Source: Spirosoma luteum DSM 19990
GTDB taxonomy: Bacteria; Bacteroidota; Bacteroidia; Cytophagales; Spirosomataceae
Direction of reading: 5' to 3'
Assembly: GCF_000374065.1 (NCBI RefSeq)
Contig: NZ_KB893279.1
Location: forward strand, 40,220-104,219
Length of the DNA: 64,000 nt
Part shown: positions 54,417 to 62,787 of the stretch, in pieces
Layout: each line of letters starts with the position of its first letter
How positions within the stretch are numbered: the stretch's first letter is position 1
Notes under the pieces: generated by a model
Told to the model about the DNA's origin: nothing
Seen by the model: the letters and a program-made list of their open reading frames with translations, nothing else
The model's database searches: none
Made by a program: the position numbers and the translations under genes

Positions 54417-55112
54417 TTAGGGCTTCAATCCAAAGTAGTCATAGAAGTAAGTCTCGCTCCTGAGATTTAGCCACGCGCGACGGTTAGCCTTTAAATCGTT
54501 ATACGTCAGGTTTTGAATTTGGTCTGGCGTTAAAGCCACTGCTTCATCGGGTAACGCTGCCGGAGTGGTGGCTTTTTTGCGGGTAACGATGCCAAGTCCC
54601 TGATCGCAATCGAGCACAAACACGGTTAGGTCGGAGCGCTGGCTCCGCAGGTGAATGATGGTTCGCCACACATCGCCATTCCACTCGCCGGTTTCCCAGT
54701 CCTCAAAGCGTCCGGCAGCACCCGGCGTTTGTGGATTACAATCGTGCATAATAATGACACCGTCATCCTCCATGTACTGGAGTGTGTTTTCTACGTCGCG
54801 CAGGGCAAACTGGTACTCGTGCATGCCGTCAATGAGGGCTAACTGAAGTTTTTTGTCGGCAAAAACCTGCTGGGCGTTCTGTGCAAAAAAATCGTCACTG
54901 GTCTTCTCGAAATACTGATTAGTCAGGTTATAGGGGTTAAGCAGCGCTTTCCCAAACCGGCGGCTGGCGTCAAAAATGAATTTTGGATCAACGGCTACCT
55001 TAAAACGACTTTTGATTCGGAAGAAGATATGTCCGTTTTCAACCCCAATTTCTAAATAATTTTTGAGCCCTTTCTGCGTCATCAGGGCCTGGATTACGTC
55101 TAAACGGTTCAT
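54417..55112 (-). CDS. Class I SAM-dependent methyltransferase (Methyltransf_24-like)
   Basis: A 231-aa Rossmann-fold protein. Motif I region GLKNYLEIGVENGHIFFRI, VAVDPKF (acidic residue end of strand 2), LALIDGMHEYQFALRDVENTL and GVIIMHDCNPQTPG are typical of the O-methyltransferase-like group attached to sugar or antibiotic tailoring, but the substrate is unknown. It is convergent with the M48 gene. Confidence 0.82.
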   Translation of the reverse strand: MNRLDVIQALMTQKGLKNYLEIGVENGHIFFRIKSRFKVAVDPKFIFDASRRFGKALLNPYNLTNQYFEKTSDDFFAQNAQQVFADKKLQLALIDGMHEYQFALRDVENTLQYMEDDGVIIMHDCNPQTPGAAGRFEDWETGEWNGDVWRTIIHLRSQRSDLTVFVLDCDQGLGIVTRKKATTPAALPDEAVALTPDQIQNLTYNDLKANRRAWLNLRSETYFYDYFGLKP

Positions 55113-55152
55113 ACAGGTGAATAAAGTAGGAATATCAGGTTGAACAGAAAGG

Positions 55153-55192
55153 CAAAAATAGCGAAGTCCCGGTCATTGGCCGGGACTTCGCT
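55153..55192 (-). terminator. Rho-independent terminator of the DUF4258/DUF2283 pair
   Basis: Perfect 13-bp stem (agcgaagtcccgg 55160-55172; complement 55180-55192), 7-nt loop; on the minus strand it is followed by tattttt. It lies 30 bp beyond the DUF2283 stop. Confidence 0.85.
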
Positions 55193-55222
55193 GGTAAACA
55201 TTTTCAAAAATATTCTGAGTAA

Positions 55223-55417
55223 TTAGGCAACTTCCAACTCAATGGTAGTAGGTTGTGTCATGCGTTTCGATGCATTCATAATTTCAATCCCAACGATTAG
55301 ACCGTCAGTATCATAGTCGATTACCATACCAGGACGATCTTCATCACTCTCTTCGATTGGAGAATCATTGAGTTTGATATACAAGATATCTACTTCACGA
55401 TCGTACTTTACTTTCAT
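55223..55417 (-). CDS. DUF2283 protein, probable antitoxin-like partner
   Basis: A 64-aa protein with the full DUF2283 pattern: KVKYDREVDILYIKLND, then PGMVIDYDTDGLIVGIEIMNASKR. It overlaps the upstream DUF4258 gene by 23 bp in another frame, so translation is probably coupled. DUF4258-DUF2283 pairs behave like small toxin-antitoxin modules by gene arrangement; no experiment is known to me for this pair. A strong terminator follows, giving a self-contained two-gene unit. Confidence 0.82.
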   Translation of the reverse strand: MKVKYDREVDILYIKLNDSPIEESDEDRPGMVIDYDTDGLIVGIEIMNASKRMTQPTTIELEVA

Positions 55418-55667
55418 CGTACTTATCTATCTTCGACGTTTTATAGACTGTCTTAACGATAGTCCTTCCTTCATTAGTACTAACAAAAACCCTTACTAAG
55501 TACGTCCTATTTTCTGGGAAAGCGACGATAGATTGGTAAATTTTTTGTCCAAGTTCTTCTTCTTCGATGATTTGACCAGGGAAATTAATTACCTGATCAA
55601 TAATTTCAACAGAAATATTGCGTGCTTTTCCCTGTTCTTTCGCATGATTTGATAACGTACAGTCCAC
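55395..55667 (-). CDS. DUF4258 protein, probable toxin-like partner
   Basis: A 90-aa protein with the DUF4258 features: LSNHAKEQGKARNISVEIIDQVINFPGQIIEEE, then YQSIVAFPENRTYLVRVFVS and IVKTVYKTSKIDKY. The fold is expected to be like RelE/BrnT-type small RNases, but no catalytic proof exists. First gene of the pair; its 3' end overlaps the DUF2283 start. The 5' region up to the nrdB terminator is about 70 bp and AT-rich. Confidence 0.8.
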   Translation of the reverse strand: MDCTLSNHAKEQGKARNISVEIIDQVINFPGQIIEEEELGQKIYQSIVAFPENRTYLVRVFVSTNEGRTIVKTVYKTSKIDKYDESKVRS

Positions 55668-55740
55668 TAGTAGGGTTACTTGTTTTAATACTATACGCCA
55701 TAGTAGTAAATGGTATAGACAACAATAAAATCACTTTTTA

Positions 55741-55783
55741 ACAGTAAAAAGCTTCTCTAGCCTAATGATAGCCGGAGAAGCTT
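55741..55783 (-). terminator. Rho-independent terminator of nrdB
   Basis: Stem aagcttctc (55749-55757) with gagaagctt (55775-55783), partly extended toward the loop; on the minus strand it is followed by a T-rich run (complement of acagtaaaaa). It starts 17 bp past the nrdB stop. Confidence 0.8.
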
Positions 55784-55799
55784 GAGGAATTTGAATAAA

Positions 55800-56849
55800 T
55801 TAAAAATCAGCGTCGAACGTAATGCCTTTCGGCTCTTCAGCAGCTACAGCAGTCGTTTCACTATCCGCATCCTGAGGAGTCAGCGCGGCCGCTTTCATGG
55901 CTTTGAATTTAGACATCACTTCGCCCCGCTGGTACTCACCCACTCGCTTCTCGAAGAAATTCGTCTTGCCCTGTAGGGAAATCATATCCATGAAATCGAA
56001 CGGGTTGCTGACGTTATAAATTTTCTTCAGGTTTAGTGTCGTGAGCAGGTGGTCGGCCACAAACTCAATGTACCGCTTCATCAAATCGGCGTTCATACCA
56101 ATGAGTGATACCGGCAGCGCGTCGGCCACGAACTCCTGCTCGATATCAACCGCGTTGCGAATGATGTCGTAAATCTGCGATTCGGGCAATTTATTCTGAA
56201 TATGGTCCGTATAAAGCATACAGGCAAAATCGCGGTGCAGGCCCTCATCGCGCGAAATAAGCTCGTTGGAGAACGACAGCCCCGGCATGAGACCGCGCTT
56301 TTTGAGCCAGTAAATGGAACAGAACGAGCCCGAAAAGAATATGCCCTCTACTACCGCGAAAGCAATGAGCCGCTCGGCGAAGCTACCATTGTCAATCCAG
56401 CGCAAAGCCCATTCGGCCTTTTTCTGAACGCACGGAATGGTATCAATAGCGTTCAGTAACCGGTCTTTTTCAACGGGGTCTTTAATGTACGTATCAATCA
56501 GCAGCGAGTAGGTTTCGGAGTGGATGTTTTCCATCATCACCTGGAAACCATAAAAGCACTTGGCCTCCGCATACTGCACTTCCGACAGGAAATTAACGGC
56601 CAGGTTTTCATTCACAATCCCGTCCGATGCCGCAAAGAAGGCCAGCACGTGCGAGATAAAGTGACGTTCGCCATCGCCCAGGTTATTCCAGTCTTTCATG
56701 TCCTGGCCGAGGTCGATTTCTTCGGCAGTCCAGAACGAAGCTTCGTGGGTTTTATAGTATTCCCAAATGTCCCAGTGTTTGATGGGAAACAGCACAAAGC
56801 GGCTTTTGTCTTCTTCTAAAATAGGTTCGTTTACAGCAGGCTGTACCAT
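55800..56849 (-). CDS. nrdB: Ribonucleoside-diphosphate reductase subunit beta (class Ia)
   Basis: Radical-generating small subunit for deoxyribonucleotide synthesis. The start is Met at 56849 ([18 protein letters not shown]), because a promoter -7 box lies at the longer start. The di-iron/tyrosyl-radical site is present: E107-N-I-H110-S-E-T-Y114 (radical Tyr position as in mouse R2), [11 protein letters not shown] and [11 protein letters not shown]. The C-terminus GITFDADF is the tail that docks on the large subunit. The sequence is of the eukaryote-like class Ia branch. nrdA is not in the window. Confidence 0.95.
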   Translation of the reverse strand: MVQPAVNEPILEEDKSRFVLFPIKHWDIWEYYKTHEASFWTAEEIDLGQDMKDWNNLGDGERHFISHVLAFFAASDGIVNENLAVNFLSEVQYAEAKCFYGFQVMMENIHSETYSLLIDTYIKDPVEKDRLLNAIDTIPCVQKKAEWALRWIDNGSFAERLIAFAVVEGIFFSGSFCSIYWLKKRGLMPGLSFSNELISRDEGLHRDFACMLYTDHIQNKLPESQIYDIIRNAVDIEQEFVADALPVSLIGMNADLMKRYIEFVADHLLTTLNLKKIYNVSNPFDFMDMISLQGKTNFFEKRVGEYQRGEVMSKFKAMKAAALTPQDADSETTAVAAEEPKGITFDADF

Positions 56850-56930
56850 GTTTTCGGGATGCTTTTTTATAAATGAAAACTCAGCAGAACAAGTGGCTGA
56901 GTGGATAACTGGCAAATGAATTCGGCGTAA

Positions 56931-56960
56931 CAAAATTAAGATTTCTGGCCGCTTCTACAA
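56931..56960 (-). promoter_or_regulatory. Bacteroidota-type promoter of nrdB
   Basis: On the minus strand TTG (complement of caa at 56958-56960), 19-nt spacer, TAATTTTG (complement of caaaatta at 56931-56938). Exact match to the TTG / TAnnTTTG consensus; the leader to ATG 56849 would be about 75 nt. Confidence 0.75.
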
Positions 56961-57235
56961 GTCTAACTAAGCGTATACCGGTTATAAGACAACTGGCTTT
57001 TGCTGGCAACGTCTGGTATATCAATACGTTATGAAGTTGGCAGTCGGCGAAATTCTTGAAATAATTCAGTTACGTCTGTTGACTCCTATCCGAAAGAGAA
57101 AACGCCCGGCCTGTTGGTTGCCGACGTCTATTCTTAAGCAAACGTTGGTGGTAATTGTTCGATTCTTTCGCCTGAAAAAGAGAACTGCATTAGCATGGGC
57201 ATCCCGTCTGGAAGGTTTGCGTCCGTGTTTTTTGT

Positions 57236-57637
57236 ATGTTTGCCCACATGAGACTCTTACTGACGCATCCGTACGTGCTGGTATTTGTGGGGGGAGGAGC
57301 GGGGAGTTTACTTCGGTATCTGACAGGGCGCTTAGTTCCCGCAACGCTCAACAGTTCACCTTTTCCGAATGCGATTCTACTTGTCAATGTAGTGGCCAGT
57401 TTCATGTTGGGTGCCTTAGTGGGGTGGATAATGCACCGGTCAGCCGACGAGTCGATTCGGCTGCTCATTGGCGTGGGTTTTTGCGGAGGACTCAGTACAT
57501 TTTCCAGTTTTAGCGTCGATACCGTAGTCCTCCTGCAACAGGGACGGTTAGGCGCAGCCGTGCTCAATATCGGTCTTAACGTGGTGATATGCCTGGTGGC
57601 TTCGACAACAGGATTGTTTTTTGGCGAAAAACTATGA
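57236..57637 (+). CDS. crcB: Fluoride exporter CrcB/Fluc
   Basis: Small dimeric fluoride channel, 133 aa (129 if Met5 at 57248 is used). Four hydrophobic segments and family motifs GGGAGSLLRYLTGR, NAILLVNVVASFMLGALVGW and GVGFCGGLSTFSSFSVD. TATGTTTG (57235-57242) overlaps the first ATG and matches a -7 element, so the real start may be the ATG at 57248 with a very short or absent leader. No fluoride-riboswitch-like sequence is seen in the 300 bp before it. Confidence 0.92.
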   Translation: MFAHMRLLLTHPYVLVFVGGGAGSLLRYLTGRLVPATLNSSPFPNAILLVNVVASFMLGALVGWIMHRSADESIRLLIGVGFCGGLSTFSSFSVDTVVLLQQGRLGAAVLNIGLNVVICLVASTTGLFFGEKL

Positions 57638-57673
57638 TCAGATGACGTATGGATTACACCAGTTGACACGGCC

Positions 57674-59176
57674 ATGACGAACCCATTTTTTTGTTGGTTA
57701 ACCAAAATCAGGCCGGTCAGTGAACGACAGGCTTTGTTCCTTTTATTATTGATGATGTCAACTTTTGCGCAGGCTCAGGATGTATCGCGTCGATTGTACG
57801 ATGCCCATGAAACATATAGGGAGAAAACATTCACGCACCGCCGGTTCAAGCATTCTGCCCTAGTGCCCCTGCTGGATTCGCTCAGCGGTCCCCTTTCGGT
57901 GAGTCAGGTGGGAGAGTCCACAGAAAATCGGGCCATTTATCAGGTACAGGCGGGAACGGGATCGGCGAAGGTGATGCTCTGGAGTCAGATGCACGGCGAC
58001 GAAGCGACGGCGACAATGGCTCTGTTCGATATTTTCAATTTCCTCCAGGCCGAAAATGATGAATTCGATAGCCTTCGACAGACAATCCTGACCAACACAT
58101 CGCTCTACTTTGTGCCGATGCTTAATCCAGACGGAGCCGAGCGCTGGCAACGCCGTACCGTCTCCGACATTGATATGAACCGGGACGCCCTGCGGTTGCA
58201 AACCCCCGAAGGGCGATTACTCAAACGACTTCAGCAACGCCTGAAACCACTCGTCGGCTTTAACCTCCATGACCAGAACCCGCGCTATAGCGTGGGTAAA
58301 ACGGGCAAACAGGCAGTGGTGTCGTTTCTGGCAACCGCCTACGACCGTGACCGCAACATCAACGATGTCCGGCAACGGTCCATGCAGCTAATTGTGGGCA
58401 TGAACGAGGTATTGCAGCAATTCATACCGGGGCAGGTGGCTCGCTATGATGATGAGTTTGAACCCCGTGCCTTTGGTGACAACATTCAGAAATGGGGAAC
58501 AACGCTGGTACTGATTGAATCCGGCGGCTTTTTTGGCGACCCGGAGAAGATGGAAATCCGAAAATTGAATTTCGTAGCTATCCTAACCGCCCTGAAAGCG
58601 ATTGCCGACAGTGCTTACGCACAGGATAATACCGCCGACCAGGTAATTGCCGCCTATCAGGCCATTCCTGAAAACAACCGCGCCCTGTTTGACGTGTTGA
58701 TTCGCAACGTAACGACTGTGCAAAAGGGCAAACCCGTGGTGGTTGACATTGGCATCAACCACAATGAAGTAAGCAACAAAGGCGCTACGTCATTCTCCTA
58801 CAAGAGCAGCATTGAAGATATTGGCGACCTCTCTACTTTTTATGGCCTACAGGAAATTGACGCAACGGGACTCACGCTGACACCGGCTGGCGTGTACGAA
58901 TCTACACTCGATTCGGCGGCTGAACTGGAAAAACTGGATATAGCGACATTGCGGCAGGATGGCGTGATAGCCTTCAAAGTAGCCAAAGCCCCGAAGGATA
59001 AATTTCCGGAGTCGCTCATCCATTTGCTTTATCGTAGTAAACTTCCGGCCCAACCCCTGTCGCTGGGGCAGGTGCCTACGTTCCTGCTAAAGAAAGGGGA
59101 CGAGATTATGTACCGAGTGGTGAATGGGTTTTGGGATGAGGATCAACTGAGTCGAAAAAATGGAATAGTTGAGTGA
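57674..59176 (+). CDS. Secreted M14-family zinc carboxypeptidase
   Basis: A 500-aa exported peptidase with signal peptide after a long N-region (hydrophobic ALFLLLLMMSTFAQAQ). Zinc ligands: HGDE (MHGDEATATM), and the His in VGFNLHDQNPRYSV; catalytic Glu lies in TLVLIESGGFFG. The C-terminal 150 residues are an extra domain not assigned here. It follows crcB by 36 bp, which could mean co-transcription, but functional linkage is not expected. Confidence 0.87.
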   Translation: MTNPFFCWLTKIRPVSERQALFLLLLMMSTFAQAQDVSRRLYDAHETYREKTFTHRRFKHSALVPLLDSLSGPLSVSQVGESTENRAIYQVQAGTGSAKVMLWSQMHGDEATATMALFDIFNFLQAENDEFDSLRQTILTNTSLYFVPMLNPDGAERWQRRTVSDIDMNRDALRLQTPEGRLLKRLQQRLKPLVGFNLHDQNPRYSVGKTGKQAVVSFLATAYDRDRNINDVRQRSMQLIVGMNEVLQQFIPGQVARYDDEFEPRAFGDNIQKWGTTLVLIESGGFFGDPEKMEIRKLNFVAILTALKAIADSAYAQDNTADQVIAAYQAIPENNRALFDVLIRNVTTVQKGKPVVVDIGINHNEVSNKGATSFSYKSSIEDIGDLSTFYGLQEIDATGLTLTPAGVYESTLDSAAELEKLDIATLRQDGVIAFKVAKAPKDKFPESLIHLLYRSKLPAQPLSLGQVPTFLLKKGDEIMYRVVNGFWDEDQLSRKNGIVE

Positions 59177-59776
59177 CCGGCCCGTTAATCTGCCCGGTAA
59201 CAAAAGCGTCTGTTAAGCACCCGTTTTGCCCTGTCGATTGCCTGAACCGTTGCGCTGATGAGCTATCCCTGTTCCGGTCAGGACGTTGGTAGGGTGGCTA
59301 GAAAGTCCGCGGCTCGTTCTCCTGCTGCTCATTCCTACTAACACATACAGGAGCACAACACAGCCAAAAGGTATGGTTACGTAGCACCGTTTGGTGTCGC
59401 ATGCACGATTCTCAGGCAAAACTCATTCGGATTGAGTCGTTGTATGTTACGTAAACATTACGTTCCGTGTAAACTTGAATTAAACTTGGTAAAGTGTTTA
59501 AAATTAGTGACTTAGATCATAGCAGGGCTGCTTTTTGAGTGAATACCTATGGTAATGATTTTATATACACCTGATTGGCGACTAAGCGCTTCTACCAATA
59601 AGCCAGCAAAGTAATAACTGACTTTCCGTTGATAAGCCAAATAAACTAGTTGGCATCCGGTGATTTGTTCCCGCTAAACGTGTAAAAGAGCGTAATGGCA
59701 GATTTTAGGGTTATTTCATCAGTAGCAGGACCTCATTATACATCATGCATCTGTTCTTCAAAGGGTGATTAAAGCA
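59177..59776. other. 600-bp region without a recognised gene
   Basis: Between the M14 gene and the promoter of the TonB receptor. A 68-codon minus-strand frame at 59213-59419 has an unusual Arg/Ser/Gly-rich composition and no family resemblance, so I do not call it. No strong hairpin or RNA signature was found. Confidence 0.5.
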
Positions 59777-59807
59777 TAATATTGGTGTAATATTGGCTTA
59801 ACATTGG
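59777..59807 (+). promoter_or_regulatory. Three 11-bp direct repeats before a TonB receptor operon
   Basis: taatattgg at 59777, taatattgg at 59788 and taacattgg at 59799, each exactly 11 bp apart. The middle copy contains the TTG of the promoter. Eleven-bp spacing is typical of OmpR/PhoB-type response-regulator sites. Confidence 0.6.
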
Positions 59808-59820
59808 GCCGTTAGTTTTG
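59793..59820 (+). promoter_or_regulatory. Bacteroidota-type promoter of the TonB receptor/TIG operon
   Basis: TTG at 59793-59795, 17-nt spacer, TAGTTTTG at 59813-59820 (exact TAnnTTTG). Start of transcription would be near 59826, about 23 nt before the ATG at 59849. Confidence 0.75.
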
Positions 59821-59848
59821 CAGCGCTTAAAGCGATACCAAACTAACG

Positions 59849-62737
59849 ATGAACCGTAAAATAGTACTTCTTCTACTCTCACTGGTCACTTCTGCCGCCC
59901 TGGCACAGACCGGTACCATCCGGGGAACTATAAAGGATGGGAAGACAAAAGAATCACTGATTGGCTGCACCGTGCTGATAGCTGGCACCCAACTTGGCGC
60001 TACCACCGATATTGAAGGGAACTTTAACATTGCCAATGTACCGTCCGGTACGCAGAAAGTTGTCATCTCATATATTTCGTATCAGACCAAAGAAATTCCG
60101 AACGTTCGGGTAGAGTCGGGAAACACGACGGCTATTGACACCGAACTGGATGAAGGAGATACTGCTTTACAGGAGGTAGTGGTTCGGGCCAGTAAAGCTA
60201 CTAACACCGAGATTGCCGTTATCACCGAAATAAAGCAGCTAAAAGCCCTAGCAGTAGGTATTTCGGCGATGCAGATTCAAAAATCGCAGGATCGGGATGC
60301 CGCAGCGGCCATACGCCGGATACCGGGCGTTAGTTTGGTCGATAATCGCTTCGTGTTGATTCGTGGACTGGGTTCCCGCTATAATTCGGTACTGCTGAAT
60401 GATGTAATTGCCCCTTCTACCGAAGTGGAAACCCGCTCGTTTTCATTTGATCTGGTGCCGAGTAACATCCTGGACCGGATGATTGTGTTCAAGTCTGGTT
60501 CGGCGGATTTGCCGGGTGACTTCGCGGGTGGTGTCATCAAAATTTATACGAAACGCAAACCCGACCGCAACTTCATAGATGCCGGCTTTACCATTGGAAA
60601 TCGGGCCAACACAACGTTCCAGAACGTACAAACACACAGCCGCAGTGGTGTGAACGCACTGGGTTTATGGGGGAAAAACCAGCAGGTTCCACTCGTATTC
60701 CCGGCTCGCTCTTCCGATTTTAATCAGTTAAATGCCCCGCAACGGGCTGCCTACGCCCGGCTCTTGCCCGATTCGTGGGGACTGAGCAATAGTACCGTAT
60801 CGCCCGATGTGCGTTTTGCCCTCAATTTTGGTCGCCGGTTCGATGTTGGGAATGTGTCGGTGAGCAACCTGACGGCCATCAATTACTCTAACACCAATCA
60901 GTTTACCAACATTAATTTCCGACTGTTTCAAAACGCGGACAAGGCCAATGACGTGTATGAGCAGTATACTGACGCTAGTTATTCGCGTAGTACCCGGGTT
61001 GGTATTTTGCACAACTGGAGCCTTCGATTCTCGCCCAGTTTTAACCTCGAATGGAAAACGCAGTTTAACCAGTTAGGAAACACCGAAACCATTGTTCGGA
61101 GCGGGCAGCGGGTAGTAGATGGTGTTGATGTGCAAAGTTTTTCGGAGCGATTCGAGAACCGGAGCATTCTGACAACGCAGGTAGCGGGGGAGCATACGGT
61201 TAGCGAGTTAACAAAATTCAACTGGATTGCCTCCTACGGCTACACGGGCCGCTGGGAGCCAGACTGGAAGCGGGCCCGGTTTCAACGGGTAACAGGTGCC
61301 GTTGGAAATGATGGTCAGCTACAGGCGTTTCAGTTAGCTGCCCCTAATGACCCTAACCCGGTAGATGTAGGTCGTTTTTATTCAACCCTGCACGAGAACG
61401 TTTATTCGCTGATTGGGAACGGTGAGCGTACGTTTGGTAATCCCGCCGACCGCGAACCCAGCAAACTCAAGTTTGGCGTGTATGGCGAACGGCGCAACCG
61501 GAGTTATGCCGCGCGTTTTTACGGCTATCAAACGATAGGTAACGCATCGGCCGTCACCCAGCAGTCGATGAACACACTTTTCCAGCCCCAGAACGTAACG
61601 GGCCAACCGGGTGGACTGTCTATTCAGGATGGTACCCGTGATCTGGATTCGTATCAGGGCTACACCACCTACGGCGCAGCTTACGTGAGTGGCGACGTTA
61701 ATTTTGGTTCCAATGTCAACCTGAACATCGGGTTTCGGGGTGAGTATTACCTGCAGGACCTGCGTTCGTCGGTTAACGGTGCCGAGCAAAAACTGGTCAA
61801 TAATCCCCTTTTCAGTCCACTGCCTTCCCTTAACCTGAATTACAAAATGACCGAACGGCAAAGCGTCCGTTTGGCCTACTCAGCTACGGTAAATCGGGCT
61901 GAGCTGCGCGAACTGGCCCCCTTTAGCTATTTCGACTTTGCGCTGTTAGCCGACATTCGGGGAAATACGGCGCTCAAAACCGCGAACATTCAGAATGCCG
62001 ATATACGGTATGAATTTTATCCATCGCCAAACGAATTAATCTCGATAACTGGCTTTTACAAGCATTTTACGAATCCAATTGAAACGTTTCTGCTGCCAAC
62101 GGGCAACGGCCTTGCCTACTCGTTTACCAATGCCAAATCGGCACAGAACTACGGTGTAGAAGTTGAAGTGCGCAAAGGATTTGCCAGCTCGTCGAGCGTG
62201 TTTCTACAGAACTTACAGGTAGTGGCCAATGCGTCATTCATCAACAGCAAAATCAAGCTGGGGCAATTTGTGCAGGTACCTGACCTGAGCGGTACTACCC
62301 AAAACGTTGATTTGACGGGCATTACGGATACGGAGCGCCCCCTGGCAAATCAGTCGCCTTACCTTATCAATGCAGGCCTTTATTACGCGGACGAAAAGAA
62401 TAATTTTCAGGGTAATATCCTGTACAACGTAGCGGGTGCGCGCATTTTCGCGGTGGGTAATCAGCAAAATCCAACGGTATACGAGATGTCGCGCGGTGTC
62501 CTTGATATCAACATCAGTAAGCGCGTACAGCAGCAGTTAGAATTTCGGCTTGGTATTCAGGATGTCCTGAACCGTCCGGTTCGGTATGTGCAGGACTATA
62601 ACCGGGATGGTAAAATCGGTAGCGATGTAAGTTCACTATCACCGAATGCTGACCAAACTATTCGCTCGTTCAAGCGGGGCAGTTACTATACAATTTCGGC
62701 GGTGTATACCTTCGGACGCCGGACACTTGTACCGTAA
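59849..62737 (+). CDS. TonB-dependent outer-membrane receptor with carboxypeptidase-like domain
   Basis: A 962-aa receptor. Signal peptide to about residue 20 (ends AALAQT), regulatory domain GTIRGTIKDGKTKESLIGCTVLIAG, plug domain ALQEVVVRASKATNTEIAV, AAAAIRRIPGVSLVDNRFVLIRGLGSRYNSVLLNDV, and a barrel ending near SAVYTFGRR. The plug has a fairly large substrate-loop segment before the barrel and no SusD partner; instead an IPT/TIG lipoprotein follows 50 bp later. The pair is probably one surface uptake unit of unknown ligand. Expression is likely set by the 11-bp repeats at its promoter. Confidence 0.92.
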   Translation: MNRKIVLLLLSLVTSAALAQTGTIRGTIKDGKTKESLIGCTVLIAGTQLGATTDIEGNFNIANVPSGTQKVVISYISYQTKEIPNVRVESGNTTAIDTELDEGDTALQEVVVRASKATNTEIAVITEIKQLKALAVGISAMQIQKSQDRDAAAAIRRIPGVSLVDNRFVLIRGLGSRYNSVLLNDVIAPSTEVETRSFSFDLVPSNILDRMIVFKSGSADLPGDFAGGVIKIYTKRKPDRNFIDAGFTIGNRANTTFQNVQTHSRSGVNALGLWGKNQQVPLVFPARSSDFNQLNAPQRAAYARLLPDSWGLSNSTVSPDVRFALNFGRRFDVGNVSVSNLTAINYSNTNQFTNINFRLFQNADKANDVYEQYTDASYSRSTRVGILHNWSLRFSPSFNLEWKTQFNQLGNTETIVRSGQRVVDGVDVQSFSERFENRSILTTQVAGEHTVSELTKFNWIASYGYTGRWEPDWKRARFQRVTGAVGNDGQLQAFQLAAPNDPNPVDVGRFYSTLHENVYSLIGNGERTFGNPADREPSKLKFGVYGERRNRSYAARFYGYQTIGNASAVTQQSMNTLFQPQNVTGQPGGLSIQDGTRDLDSYQGYTTYGAAYVSGDVNFGSNVNLNIGFRGEYYLQDLRSSVNGAEQKLVNNPLFSPLPSLNLNYKMTERQSVRLAYSATVNRAELRELAPFSYFDFALLADIRGNTALKTANIQNADIRYEFYPSPNELISITGFYKHFTNPIETFLLPTGNGLAYSFTNAKSAQNYGVEVEVRKGFASSSSVFLQNLQVVANASFINSKIKLGQFVQVPDLSGTTQNVDLTGITDTERPLANQSPYLINAGLYYADEKNNFQGNILYNVAGARIFAVGNQQNPTVYEMSRGVLDINISKRVQQQLEFRLGIQDVLNRPVRYVQDYNRDGKIGSDVSSLSPNADQTIRSFKRGSYYTISAVYTFGRRTLVP

Positions 62738-62787
62738 AAAACAGTACGAATCCAAAACAAGTGAAAAACAACCAAACGTCAATTAGT

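Noticed and set aside
55153-55160. caaaaata as a -7 element for the methyltransferase gene
   Set aside because: It matches TAnnTTTG on the minus strand, but it is the T-run of the terminator and has no TTG at the right distance.
56850-56933. Longer N-terminus for NrdB
   Set aside because: The upstream start falls next to the TAATTTTG -7 element and the added residues are not NrdB-like.
56950-57235. Fluoride riboswitch upstream of crcB
   Set aside because: I looked for the conserved pseudoknot elements of the crcB motif and did not see them.
59290-59340. Resemblance to RNase P RNA (gaaagtccg core)
   Set aside because: Only about 10 bases match; no other conserved RNase P regions or a 3' end were found.
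59213-59419. 68-codon minus-strand frame in the 672-bp gap before the last TonB receptor
   Set aside because: No family resemblance, Arg/Ser/Gly-rich composition of random type, no promoter. A hydrophobic stretch is present but could be chance.
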